Shown: positions 1 through 8,729 of the stretch, piece after piece
Layout of the letters: every line of letters begins with the position of its first letter
Numbering within the stretch: position 1 is the stretch's first letter
NCBI GenBank assembly: GCA_035527715.1
Contig: DATKZY010000144.1
Span: 1 to 64,000, forward strand
DNA: 64,000 nt
Direction: 5' to 3'
From: DSUN01 sp035527715
Lineage (GTDB): Bacteria > Planctomycetota > PUPC01 > DSUN01
The notes under the pieces: model-generated
The model's database searches: none
Seen by the model: the letters and a program-made list of their open reading frames with translations, nothing else
Told to the model about the DNA's origin: nothing
Translations under genes and position numbers: made by a program

Positions 1-2
1 GG

Positions 3-1565
3 ATCGGCCAGATGGCGGGCGTGGGCTGGGGCGCGCCTACCGAGTTCAAGTGCAAGGGCAAGATCATCCCCGAAGCCCAGATGCCCAAGTGGAACCCCGG
101 GATGATCAACCAGTTCAACCAGGACGACATCTACGTGGAAATGACGTTCCTGCGGTCGCTGGAGGTCTACGGGCTCGACGTGCCGATCCGCCAGGCGGGG
201 ATCGACTTTGCGAACAGCGGCTACAACCTCTGGCACGCGAATCGCGCGGGCCGCGACTGCCTGCGCAGCGGCATCGCCCCGCCCGACAGCGGCCACCCGA
301 AGTTCAACCACCACGCCGACGATATCGACTACCAGATCGAGTCGGACTACTCGGGCCTCATCGCCCCCGGCCTGCCCAACACGGTGGTCGAGCTGGGCGA
401 GAAGTTCGGCCGCCTGATGAACTACGGCGACGGGGTCTACGGCGGCCAGCTCTTCGGGGCCATGTACGCCGAGGCCTTCTTCGAGAGCGACCCCGTGAAG
501 ATCGTCGAGGCCGGCCTCAAGTGCATCCCCCAGGGCAGCCAGTACGCCGAGTGCATCCGCGACGTCGTCGAATGGTACAAGAAGGACCCGAAGGACTGGG
601 CGGAGGCGTGGAAGCTCATCAACGAGAAGTACCACGAGAACGCCGACTACCGCAAGGCCTCGTGCAGCGGGCCGAAGGGCGAGTTCAACATTGACGCGAA
701 GATCAACGGCGCCTACGTCGTCATGGGCGTCCTCTACGGCGAGCGCGACCTGGACCAGACGATCCTCATCTCCACCCGCTGCGGGCAGGACTCGGACTGC
801 AATCCGTCGAGCGCCGCGGGCGTGGTCTTCACCACGGTCGGCTACGAGAAGCTGCCCGAGCGCTTCACGTCGGCCCTCAACCCCGAGGGCAAGTTCAGCC
901 ACACCCCCTACAACTTCCCCACGCTCATCGCCGTGTGCGAGAAGCTGGCCCGCCAGGCCGTGGTCCGGGCCGGCGGCAAGATCGAGAAGGACGAGCGGGG
1001 CGAGGAGGTCTTCCTCATCCCCGTGGCCGCCCCCAAGCCCACGGCGCTCGAGCAGTGCTGGACGCCTGGCCCCATCGCCAACAGCCGCTTCACCGAGCAG
1101 GAGATGGAGCAGATCCGCACCCCCGGCGGCGCGAAGAACATCAAGGACGCGGTGGCGAAGTTCGCCCCCGGCTGGCAGGTGGCCAACTGCGGCGACGCCG
1201 AAGACCCCGGCCTGCGGGCCGAATGGGGCGGCAAGCGGAACATCCTCGTCACGCATCCCCTCAACCAGAAGACCCCGTGCGTCCTCAGCAAGAAGATCGA
1301 GGTGCCGCCGGTGAAGAAGACCACGGTGCGCCTCGTCGTGGGCCACGACCCGCGGGGCGACTGGGAGCTGATCGTCCGGGCCGACAACCGAGAGATCGTC
1401 CGAAAGCCCGTCGGCAAGTCCACCGCCTACGATGGGTGGATGGAGGCCAGGGCGGACCTCTCGGCCTACGGCGGCAGGAGCGTGCTCGTCGAGCTCCTGA
1501 ACGCCCCGAGCGGCTGGCGGTTCGAGACGGGCTTCTGGGCGAAGATTGACATTGTGAGTGAGTAA
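3..1565 (+). CDS. ADP-ribosylglycohydrolase-family protein (5' end outside window)
   Basis: The frame is open to the left window edge (I-G-Q precede the first Met at 12), so the N-terminus is probably missing. About residues 1-330 resemble the ADP-ribosylglycohydrolase (ADP_ribosyl_GH) fold. The best mark is the C-terminal metal-site motif RCGQDSDCNPSSAAGV near residue 260, which matches the GGDxDTxAA-type box of the family with Cys/Ser substitutions. The last ~100 residues look like a beta-sandwich appendage. The family hydrolyses N- or O-glycosidic ADP-ribose or related ribosyl bonds. Large versions like this one sit in planctomycete and Bacteroidetes sugar-use loci, and the true substrate is unknown. 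Only 18 nt separate it from the ABC binding-protein gene, which suggests one transcription unit supplying and processing a (ribo)sugar-like substrate. The family call is fairly safe; the substrate is inference. Confidence 0.75.
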   Translation: MGQMAGVGWGAPTEFKCKGKIIPEAQMPKWNPGMINQFNQDDIYVEMTFLRSLEVYGLDVPIRQAGIDFANSGYNLWHANRAGRDCLRSGIAPPDSGHPKFNHHADDIDYQIESDYSGLIAPGLPNTVVELGEKFGRLMNYGDGVYGGQLFGAMYAEAFFESDPVKIVEAGLKCIPQGSQYAECIRDVVEWYKKDPKDWAEAWKLINEKYHENADYRKASCSGPKGEFNIDAKINGAYVVMGVLYGERDLDQTILISTRCGQDSDCNPSSAAGVVFTTVGYEKLPERFTSALNPEGKFSHTPYNFPTLIAVCEKLARQAVVRAGGKIEKDERGEEVFLIPVAAPKPTALEQCWTPGPIANSRFTEQEMEQIRTPGGAKNIKDAVAKFAPGWQVANCGDAEDPGLRAEWGGKRNILVTHPLNQKTPCVLSKKIEVPPVKKTTVRLVVGHDPRGDWELIVRADNREIVRKPVGKSTAYDGWMEARADLSAYGGRSVLVELLNAPSGWRFETGFWAKIDIVSE

Positions 1566-1583
1566 GCGGAAAGGGAATGTCCT

Positions 1584-2603
1584 ATGACCATGCGAAACGC
1601 GTTCCGGTGGCTGTGCGCCCTCGCGCTGGCGAGCATGCTCGCCGGCTGTAGCAGCGAGGAGCCGCCGCCCGACGGGGGCAAGCCGCGCTACCGCGTCGCC
1701 CTCGTCATGAAGTCCCTCGCCAACGAGTTCTTCAAGACGATGGAGGACGGGGCCCGGGCCCACGCGCGGAAGGACCCCAGCCGCTACGAGCTGATCTCGA
1801 ACGGGATCAAGGACGAGCGCGACGTGAACGGCCAGATCGCGATCGTGGAGCAGATGATCGCCCAGAAGGTCAACGCCCTCGTCATCGCGCCGGCCGACTC
1901 CAAGGCGCTCGTGCCCGTGTGCAAGAGGGCGGCCGACGCCGGGATCGTGGTGGTGAACATAGACAATGAGCTCGACGAGAAGACCCTGGAGGAGAAGGGC
2001 ACCAAGATCCCCTTCGTCGGCCCCAACAACCGCCTCGGCGCGCGCTCGGCGGGCGACTACCTGGCCAAGCGGCTCAAGCCCGGCGACACGGTGGCCATCG
2101 TCGAGGGCATGCCGGGCGCCGACAACGGCACCATGCGCAAGATGGGCTTCGAGGCCGCCATGAACGCCGCCGAGATCAAGGTCGCCGCCAGCCAGACCGG
2201 CTACTGGGAGACCGACAAGGCCGAGAAGGCCGTCTCCGGCATGCTCACGCAGCACCCCGACCTCAAGGGCATCCTGTGCGCCAACGACAGCATGGCCCTC
2301 GGCGCCGTCGCCGCGCTCAAGGCCGCGGGAAAGCTCGGCTCCGTGCTCGTCGTCGGCTACGACAACATCTCGGCCATCCAGGAGCTCATCCTCGACGGCA
2401 GGGTCCTGTGCACGGTGGACCAGCACGCCGACCAGATCGCCGTCGAGGGCATCCGCCACGCCCTCGACATCCTCGACGGCCACGTGCCCCCCGAGCAATC
2501 CGACCGCAAGCAGACCAAGGTGGACCTCATTGACGCCGAGGCCCTCAAGAGGAAGGCCGCGGAGGCCAAGGCCACGGAGGGCGAGGCCGCGGAGCCGAAG
2601 TGA
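1584..2603 (+). CDS. Sugar ABC transporter substrate-binding lipoprotein
   Basis: This is a 339-residue periplasmic binding protein of the ribose/xylose/galactose (Peripla_BP_4, LacI-like) class. A lipoprotein signal peptide ends in the lipobox LAGC (Cys ~22). It is followed by the family hallmarks VALVMKSLANEFFKTMEDG, a two-lobed Rossmann core and the NDSMALGAVAALK motif near residue 235. A short charged Ala/Lys/Glu tail closes the protein. It would capture a monosaccharide or related ligand outside the membrane and deliver it to the ATPase/permease pair encoded next. The ATG at 1584 has the purine-rich stretch AAGGGAA about 7 nt upstream; an in-frame ATG at 1590 is the alternative. The operon position between an ADP-ribosylglycohydrolase-like gene and the transporter genes suggests a ribosyl or nucleoside-derived sugar, but the ligand cannot be read from the sequence. 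Confidence 0.9.
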   Translation: MTMRNAFRWLCALALASMLAGCSSEEPPPDGGKPRYRVALVMKSLANEFFKTMEDGARAHARKDPSRYELISNGIKDERDVNGQIAIVEQMIAQKVNALVIAPADSKALVPVCKRAADAGIVVVNIDNELDEKTLEEKGTKIPFVGPNNRLGARSAGDYLAKRLKPGDTVAIVEGMPGADNGTMRKMGFEAAMNAAEIKVAASQTGYWETDKAEKAVSGMLTQHPDLKGILCANDSMALGAVAALKAAGKLGSVLVVGYDNISAIQELILDGRVLCTVDQHADQIAVEGIRHALDILDGHVPPEQSDRKQTKVDLIDAEALKRKAAEAKATEGEAAEPK

Positions 2604-2641
2604 CCCGGCGGCCTATGGATCGCGCTCGCCGCTTCCCCTTC

Positions 2642-2733
2642 GGAGGATGAATGGATGGCTGGATGAATGGATGGTTGGGCGGATGGACTCTCTGACAATC
2701 ATCCAATCATCCACCCATCCAGTCATCCCCTCC
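2642..2733. repeat. Inverted array of GGATGAAT-type units in the ATPase gene leader
   Basis: The left arm (2642-2677) is built from repeats of GGATG(A/G)A(T) units. The right arm (2696-2733) is its imperfect reverse complement, with about 4 mismatches in 31 aligned positions. The loop is about 18 nt. The array fills the gap between the binding-protein and ATPase genes and ends one base before the ATG at 2735. That ATG has no Shine-Dalgarno of its own: CCCTCC precedes it, while GGAGG lies in the opposite arm. The RNA would form a long hairpin between the genes. Such a structure could protect the 3' end of the abundant binding-protein mRNA or lower ATPase translation; this role is inference. 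Confidence 0.7.
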
Positions 2734-2734
2734 A

Positions 2735-4279
2735 ATGGAAAACACCCAGATCCTGCTCACCGTTTCCGGCCTCTGGAAGTCCTACGCGGCCCCCGTCCTC
2801 CTCGACGTCGCTCTCGACCTCCGCCGCGGCGAGGTCCACGCGCTCGTCGGCGAGAACGGCGCCGGCAAGACCACCCTGGCCCGCATCCTGGCGGGCCTCA
2901 CGCGCCCCGACCGGGGCGCGATGACCCTCCGCGGCCGCCCCTACGCTCCAGCCTCGAAGCACGACGCCGACCAGGTCGGCATCCGCATGGTCATGCAGGA
3001 GCTCCACCTCGTCGCCAACCTCACCGTGGCCGAGAACCTCTTTCTCGGCCGGCTGCCCAGCCGCTTCGGGGTGGTCAGCTACCGGCGGCTCCGCGCCGAC
3101 GCGAGGGCGGTCATGGCCCGCGTGGGCCTCGGCGACGTGGCGCCCGACCGCCCGGTGCGGGACCTCGGCGTGGGCCAGCAGCAGCTCGTCGAGATCGCCG
3201 CAGGGCTCTCGGGCCGCTGCGACCTGCTCATCCTGGACGAGCCGACCGCGGCCCTCACCGACACCGAGGTCGCCCTCCTCTTCGCCCGCATCCGCGAGCT
3301 GAAGGCCGCCGGCGCCGCCATCCTCTACATCTCGCACCGCATGGAGGAAATCCAGCGCATCGCCGACCGCATCACCGTGCTGCGCGACGGCCGCGTCGTC
3401 GGCACGCGCCGGGCGAGCGAGGCCAGCCTGGACGAGATTATCCGCATGATGGTCGGCCGCGACCTCGGCGAGGCACGCCCCCGCGCCGGGGCGCGGGCGG
3501 CCAGGGTCGCCCTCCGAGTCGTCGGCCTCGCCCGCGGCAAGGCGGTCCGCAACGTGACCCTCGAGGCCCGCGAGGGCGAGATTCTCGGCATCGCCGGCCT
3601 CATGGGCTCGGGACGCACCGAGACGCTGCGCGCGATCTTCGGCGCCGACCGCCCCGACGCGGGACACGTGTACCTCTACGGCTCCGAGGCCCCCGCCCGC
3701 ATCCGCTCGCCGCGCGACGCCGTGCGCCTGGGCATCGCCCTCCTCACCGAGGACCGCAAGCAGCAGGGCCTCCTGCTGCCGCTGCCGATTCGCCACAACG
3801 TCACCCTGGCGCGGCTGCGCGACGTCGCCTGGCTCGGCGCCGTGCTGCGGCCCGCCGCGGAGCGGGCCGTGACCGAGCGGCTGGCGCGGGCGCTCGACCT
3901 CCAGTGCCGCTCGGCCGACCAGCCCGTCGCCGAGCTCAGCGGCGGCAATCAGCAGAAGGTGGTCATCGCCCGCTGGCTCTACCGCGACTGCCGCATCGCG
4001 CTCTTCGACGAGCCGACGCGCGGGATCGACGTGGGGGCCAAGTTCGAAATCTACCGGCTCCTGGCCGACCTGGCCGAGCGCGGGAAGGCCATCGTCGTCG
4101 TCTCCTCCGACCTGTTGGAGCTGATGAGCATCTGCGACCGCATCGCCGTGATGTCGGCCGGCCGCCTCGTCGCCACCTTCGCGCGCGGCGAGTGGACGCA
4201 GGACAAGATCATGGAGGCCGCCCTTAGAGACTATCTCAAGACCCACTCGGGCAGCGCCCTGGGCGCCGGAGCATCGTGA
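2735..4279 (+). CDS. Sugar ABC transporter, duplicated ATPase (RbsA/MglA/XylG class)
   Basis: The 514-residue protein has two ABC domains in tandem. The first has Walker A GENGAGKTT (residues ~39-47), a QQ-rich signature (VGQQQLVEIA) and Walker B LLILDEPT. The second has a degenerate P-loop (GLMGSGRTE), the signature LSGGNQQKV and Walker B IALFDEPT. This asymmetry, one canonical and one degenerate P-loop, is typical of monosaccharide importers of the CUT2 family. It powers import through the permease encoded immediately downstream, whose start overlaps this stop codon (TGATG). No Shine-Dalgarno is visible; the start is chosen because homologous N-terminal motifs (LxVSGLWKSY) begin at once and an inverted repeat lies directly upstream. 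Confidence 0.93.
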   Translation: MENTQILLTVSGLWKSYAAPVLLDVALDLRRGEVHALVGENGAGKTTLARILAGLTRPDRGAMTLRGRPYAPASKHDADQVGIRMVMQELHLVANLTVAENLFLGRLPSRFGVVSYRRLRADARAVMARVGLGDVAPDRPVRDLGVGQQQLVEIAAGLSGRCDLLILDEPTAALTDTEVALLFARIRELKAAGAAILYISHRMEEIQRIADRITVLRDGRVVGTRRASEASLDEIIRMMVGRDLGEARPRAGARAARVALRVVGLARGKAVRNVTLEAREGEILGIAGLMGSGRTETLRAIFGADRPDAGHVYLYGSEAPARIRSPRDAVRLGIALLTEDRKQQGLLLPLPIRHNVTLARLRDVAWLGAVLRPAAERAVTERLARALDLQCRSADQPVAELSGGNQQKVVIARWLYRDCRIALFDEPTRGIDVGAKFEIYRLLADLAERGKAIVVVSSDLLELMSICDRIAVMSAGRLVATFARGEWTQDKIMEAALRDYLKTHSGSALGAGAS

Positions 4280-5262
4280 TGCAGCAACGCCTTCGCGACG
4301 GGTTGAGGGCCTGCTGGCGCGCCGTGGCCGACTACGTCGGACTGGCGGGCGTGCTGGCCGGGCTCATCGTGCTGTTCGGTCTTACCGCGCGCAACTTCCT
4401 CACCCTCGACGTCTTCCGCACCATCGCCAACCAGATCCCCTACACCATCGTCCTGGCCGTGGGGATGACCTACGTGCTGATCATCGCGGGGATTGACCTG
4501 TCGGTAGGCTCGGTGCTCGCCCTGAGCGTGGCCGTGATGGCCCAGGTGCTCACGAGCGTGAAAGGGCCGCTCGCACTGCCGCTGGGCGTGGTGGCCTGCC
4601 TGGCCACGGGCCTCGTGTGCGGCGCGATCAACGGTGCGGTGACGGTCGCCTGGCGGCTCCCCGCGTTCATCGTCACCCTCGGCATGCTCGAGATGGCCCG
4701 CGGGGCCGCCTACTTTGCCACGGCCAAGCGCACGCTGTACTTCGAGTCCAGGGTCTCGGCCCTCTCCGAGGTCTTCCTCGGCGGGCTGTCGCTCTCCTTC
4801 TATGTCGCGTTGGCCATTGTCGCCCTGGCGCAGTTCGTCCTCACCCGCAGCGTGCTCGGGCGTTACATGGTGGCCATCGGCACGAACGAGGAGGCGGTGC
4901 GGCTGTCGGGGATTCGCCCGCGCCCGGTCAAGTTCGCCGTCTTCGCCCTGTGCGGGCTGCTCACCGGCCTGGCGGCGGTGATGCACGCCCTGAAATCGCC
5001 CTCGGCCAACCCGGGCATCGGCCAGGGCTACGAGCTGGACGCCATCGCCGCTGCGGTCATCGGCGGCACGAGCCTCATGGGCGGCAGGGGTTCCGTCGTC
5101 GGCTCGTTCTTCGGCGTCCTGATCATGGCCGTGCTCTGGTTTGGCCTTGCCGGCCTGGGCGTGGCCGAGGAGTACAAGCGCTTCGTCACCGGCCTCGCCA
5201 TCGTGGCGGCCGCCATCGCCGAATACTATCGCCGGCGCATGGCCCGAGCCGAGAGAGCATAA
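4279..5262 (+). CDS. Sugar ABC transporter permease (RbsC class)
   Basis: This 327-residue integral membrane protein has about 8-10 hydrophobic helices. The CUT2 permease signatures are present: the AGIDLSVGSVLAL segment (~residues 72-84), GRYMVAIGTNEEAVRLSG, the EAA-like cytoplasmic loop, and AAVIGGTSLMGGRGSVVGSFFG near the C-terminus. It forms the translocation path for the sugar bound by the lipoprotein encoded two genes upstream. The ATG at 4279 overlaps the ATPase stop by one base, and GGAG lies 7 nt upstream. A GTG at 4276 is an alternative. The stop codon is followed immediately by the AAGGAGG ribosome-binding site of the next gene, so the operon continues. Confidence 0.92.
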   Translation: MQQRLRDGLRACWRAVADYVGLAGVLAGLIVLFGLTARNFLTLDVFRTIANQIPYTIVLAVGMTYVLIIAGIDLSVGSVLALSVAVMAQVLTSVKGPLALPLGVVACLATGLVCGAINGAVTVAWRLPAFIVTLGMLEMARGAAYFATAKRTLYFESRVSALSEVFLGGLSLSFYVALAIVALAQFVLTRSVLGRYMVAIGTNEEAVRLSGIRPRPVKFAVFALCGLLTGLAAVMHALKSPSANPGIGQGYELDAIAAAVIGGTSLMGGRGSVVGSFFGVLIMAVLWFGLAGLGVAEEYKRFVTGLAIVAAAIAEYYRRRMARAERA

Positions 5263-5273
5263 GGAGGCCCTCG

Positions 5274-8200
5274 ATGACCACGTGCTTGCTGGCCAAGGCC
5301 CTCGCGGCTGTCGCGTTCGTGGCCGTCGCCGCGGCAGCGCAGCAGAAGACCATTGAGGGCCTCGCCGGTCAGGCCGCCGACGTCGCCCCCAGCGCCTACC
5401 TCTTCAGGTCTGACCGCCAGGCTACGGAGAACCCGCCCGAGGCCTGGCTCCTCCTGGCACAGTGGGCCGGCCTCCCGTTCGACAAGCCCATTGACCCAAA
5501 CGCTCCCCGGCTCAAAAAGGCCCTCTGCGGCCTCCTGTGGGAGGAGGTGCGCCCCGTGCGGCGCGTCGAGCTGTCGTGGCCGGGGGACGCTGCGAACCGA
5601 CCCTCCCCCGGAGACGTGACGGTGGCCTTCTTCGACGCCACCGACGCCACCGCCCACACCTGGTGGAACCCCCGCACGGTGCGCGAGGCGGCCAAGCCTG
5701 AGGTCTCGGTTGACGGCCTCGTCTATACGTATGCCATTCCCGTGGACACCTGGGGCATTGTGGCCGCGGTCCGCGGCGAAGGGGACGCCTCGGCCTGTCC
5801 CGTGCCAGCGATCCGCGCCTTCGTGGCCGACACCTGGAAGAAGATGGAGGTGGAACTCGAATGGGGCTTCGAGGACGCGCGGTCCGACCTGGCCTATGAC
5901 GGAAGCCTCCAGCCCTACGACGGCATCCTCGGCGAGGTCCGGCCGCTGGAGGGCGATTCGGGCACGACCCCGACGGGCCCCCAGGCTTGGGCCTCGGCGA
6001 AGAAGGGCGACGGGCGCAGAGGTGTCAGGTTCAGCCTCCTCTACATTGGCTCCTCGCGCTGGCGCCGCACCTGGCCGTACCACGCCCAACCCGACGACGT
6101 GGCCCGCACCATCGTGACCGCGTGGACGAAGTCGGGCAGCTTCTCCTTCCTTGCCGCCGACCTGGAGCGCGGCCCCATCCTCGCCCCTGAGCACGGGTTC
6201 TTCGTCCGCTCCGTCTCCCGGGAACAGGCGCCGGCGCCTGCGGCCGATGCCCCGAAGGCCCTCCCCTCCGGGCAGGCCCTGGACACGGAAATGGACTCCA
6301 TCCCTGGCATTCCGCTGGTGCGGGGGTGGGCCAGCAACGTCATCCCGTGGTTCGGCGTCAACCCGACCGACAAGTCGGCAACGGCGGGGTCGCTGACGAT
6401 TCCCGCGCGCTGCGCCGCGATGCATCCACTGCCGGACCGCGACGTCGCCGTCGCCTGGCGCAGCCCGATCAGGGGTCGGGTCAGGCTGAAGGGCAAGGTC
6501 GCTGCCGCCGACGCGCGGGGCGGCAACGGCACCGAGTGGGCCCTCGTGCACGAGAGTAAGGCGGGCCGAGTCGTCCTCGCACGCGGCGCGATCACCCCAG
6601 GGCATTCGCAGTGCATCCCGCAGGAAGCGGCGGACGCGAAGCTGGCCGACGTGGCGGTCGAGGCAGGCGACGCGCTCTCGCTCGCCGTGGGCGCCAAGGG
6701 CGGCAACCACATGTGTGACACGACCATCGTCGAGCTTGTCGTGACGGAGACGGGTGGGGAGAAGCGCACGTGGGATCTCGTGAAGGACGTTGCCGACAGC
6801 ATCCATGCGGGCAATCCCCACGCCGACGGCTTCGGCAGCCCGGGTGTGTGGCACTTCCTCTCCGTCGAGGCCCAGGCGGGGGCTGGGCAGGCGTCCGCCG
6901 ATGCCCCGCCCTTCGACCAAGCGTCCCGTGCGGCGTCCGCTCGCGACTTCCTCAAGGAACTCGCCGCCAGGGGCCTCTCCACCATCCGCCAACACGTCCG
7001 CAAGCACCCCGAACAGAGCTGGGAGGGTGCGGTGCGGGCCCTGCACGGGGCCGGGCCGCTCCCGCCCCACCCCAAGCCGGCGTTCGAGCCGGCCATGCAG
7101 CTCGAAGTCCCCTGCGACCGACTCGCCGCCCAGTGGAAGCTCGGGGCCTGGCACATCCTGCGCCATGCAGTGAAGGACGCAAAGGGAGCCTGGCGCTTCA
7201 ACGATTTCCCCTTCGGCATTCTTGCGTCGGAGACCTACATGTTCCTCCGCGCGCTCGACCTGCAGGGGATGCACAAGGAGGCCGCCGACGGCCTGGACCA
7301 GTGGCTGTCGCTGCCCATGCAGCCGAAGGCTTCCGCGGGCACCCACGGGAACTCGAAGCCCGACAGGCCCCTCGGCCACTTCGCCGACGGCGACGGCTGC
7401 CTCACCCACGCCACAGGCCCAGACGGCGCGGGCGGGCACATGGACGCCGTCCACTCCATGGGGCCTGGCGCCATCGCGTTCGCCCTCTCCGAGCACTTCC
7501 TCCTCACGGGCGACACCGAGTGGCTGAAGGCCCACGCCCCGCGCATGAAGGCCAACGCCGAATGGATACTGCGCCAGCGCCGTCTCCTCGGGCGCAACGT
7601 GCCGGGCGGCGACCGCCTCTGGGGCCACGGCCTCCAGCCGGCACACGTCGTCACCCCCGACAGCCATTGCATGCACATGCAGTTCTACGAGTCCGAGGCC
7701 TATTACTGGCTCGCCGTGAAACGCATGGCCGAGCTGCTGGCCCTCCTTGATCCGGCGGAGGGCGCCCAGATGGCCGCCGAGGCCGAGGCATATCGCAAGA
7801 GCCTGCTGGCGGCGATTGACCGCTCCATCACCCTCACCCCCGTCGTGGCCGTGCGGGACGGCACCTATCGCTCATTCATCCCCTTCTCCCCCTACGTTCG
7901 CGGCTTCGCGGCGGGGGCCTGGGGCTGGCGGAGGTGCCAGGGACACGTCGGCGCGATCTACTGGGACACCGTGCAGTCGGCCGACCCCCTCATCAGCCCC
8001 AGCGGCCTCCTCGCGCCCAGCGACCCGCGCGTCCAGGGCCACCTCGATGTGCTCGAAGACCGCCTGCTGCTGGAGAACACGAAGATACGGGAGCGGAGGC
8101 CAGCCTTCGACGCCGAGAAGGACTGGTTCTCACACGCAAGCTGGCAGTACCAGTGCGGGCTGGAGCGCCACGCGAACATCCACATCGCGGCCGATGACCC

Positions 8201-8684
8201 CCCGAACTTCCTCCGCTCGATGCTGAACCAGTACGCCGTGGACATCATGCCTGGCGACTACACGTTCCGCGAGCACACGACCGGCGGGCCGCCGGATAAG
8301 CCATACGAGGAGTCCTGCTTCCTCGAACGCCTCCGCATGATGCTCGTGATGGAGGATGCCGGCCGCCTGTGGCTCGCGCGGGCCGTGCCACGGGCATGGC
8401 TCGAGCAGGGGAAGAGAATCGCGGTCAGGAACGCGCCGACCCACTTCGGGCCGGTGGACTACGAGATCGTCTCGGACGCCGACCGGGGACGGATCGCGGC
8501 GACGGTGAGCCTGCCGGCGCGCCGTGCGCCCGAGGCCATCCTGCTGCGCCTGCGCCATCCCAAGGCTGCACCAATCCGCAGTGTCACCGTCAACGCACAA
8601 CCGTGGACGGACTTCGACGCCACGCAGGAGACTGTCCGGCTGCACGACGCAAGAGGAACGATAAGGGTGGAGGCGCGTTACTGA
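5274..8684 (+). CDS. Large secreted protein with (alpha/alpha)6-barrel glycosidase-like C-terminal half
   Basis: The 1136-residue product starts at the ATG at 5274, which has a perfect AAGGAGG 6 nt upstream; the open frame reaches further 5' only as an antisense-like extension through the permease gene. An N-terminal signal peptide (residues ~1-22) is followed by a beta-rich region (~30-520) with carbohydrate-binding character. Then come helices typical of six-hairpin glycosidases (~620-1050), with the conserved-looking stretches DGCLTHATGPDGAGGHMD and HCMHMQFYESEAYYWLA. A beta-sandwich (~1060-1136) closes it, as in rhamnosidases and glucoamylase-like enzymes. I cannot assign a GH family. Its place as the last gene of the ABC operon suggests it releases the sugar that the transporter imports. 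Asp/Glu residues of the HATGPDG and WYESE-like segments are the best active-site candidates. Confidence 0.6.
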   Translation: MTTCLLAKALAAVAFVAVAAAAQQKTIEGLAGQAADVAPSAYLFRSDRQATENPPEAWLLLAQWAGLPFDKPIDPNAPRLKKALCGLLWEEVRPVRRVELSWPGDAANRPSPGDVTVAFFDATDATAHTWWNPRTVREAAKPEVSVDGLVYTYAIPVDTWGIVAAVRGEGDASACPVPAIRAFVADTWKKMEVELEWGFEDARSDLAYDGSLQPYDGILGEVRPLEGDSGTTPTGPQAWASAKKGDGRRGVRFSLLYIGSSRWRRTWPYHAQPDDVARTIVTAWTKSGSFSFLAADLERGPILAPEHGFFVRSVSREQAPAPAADAPKALPSGQALDTEMDSIPGIPLVRGWASNVIPWFGVNPTDKSATAGSLTIPARCAAMHPLPDRDVAVAWRSPIRGRVRLKGKVAAADARGGNGTEWALVHESKAGRVVLARGAITPGHSQCIPQEAADAKLADVAVEAGDALSLAVGAKGGNHMCDTTIVELVVTETGGEKRTWDLVKDVADSIHAGNPHADGFGSPGVWHFLSVEAQAGAGQASADAPPFDQASRAASARDFLKELAARGLSTIRQHVRKHPEQSWEGAVRALHGAGPLPPHPKPAFEPAMQLEVPCDRLAAQWKLGAWHILRHAVKDAKGAWRFNDFPFGILASETYMFLRALDLQGMHKEAADGLDQWLSLPMQPKASAGTHGNSKPDRPLGHFADGDGCLTHATGPDGAGGHMDAVHSMGPGAIAFALSEHFLLTGDTEWLKAHAPRMKANAEWILRQRRLLGRNVPGGDRLWGHGLQPAHVVTPDSHCMHMQFYESEAYYWLAVKRMAELLALLDPAEGAQMAAEAEAYRKSLLAAIDRSITLTPVVAVRDGTYRSFIPFSPYVRGFAAGAWGWRRCQGHVGAIYWDTVQSADPLISPSGLLAPSDPRVQGHLDVLEDRLLLENTKIRERRPAFDAEKDWFSHASWQYQCGLERHANIHIAADDPPNFLRSMLNQYAVDIMPGDYTFREHTTGGPPDKPYEESCFLERLRMMLVMEDAGRLWLARAVPRAWLEQGKRIAVRNAPTHFGPVDYEIVSDADRGRIAATVSLPARRAPEAILLRLRHPKAAPIRSVTVNAQPWTDFDATQETVRLHDARGTIRVEARY

Positions 8685-8729
8685 GGCCGGCGGCGGATGG
8701 CCAAGGCCGAACGAGAGTGAGGAGGCATC

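Noticed and set aside
4617..5273. Much longer N-terminus of the large secreted protein
   Set aside because: The extension overlaps the permease gene in another frame and would remove the signal peptide; AAGGAGG before 5274 fixes the start.
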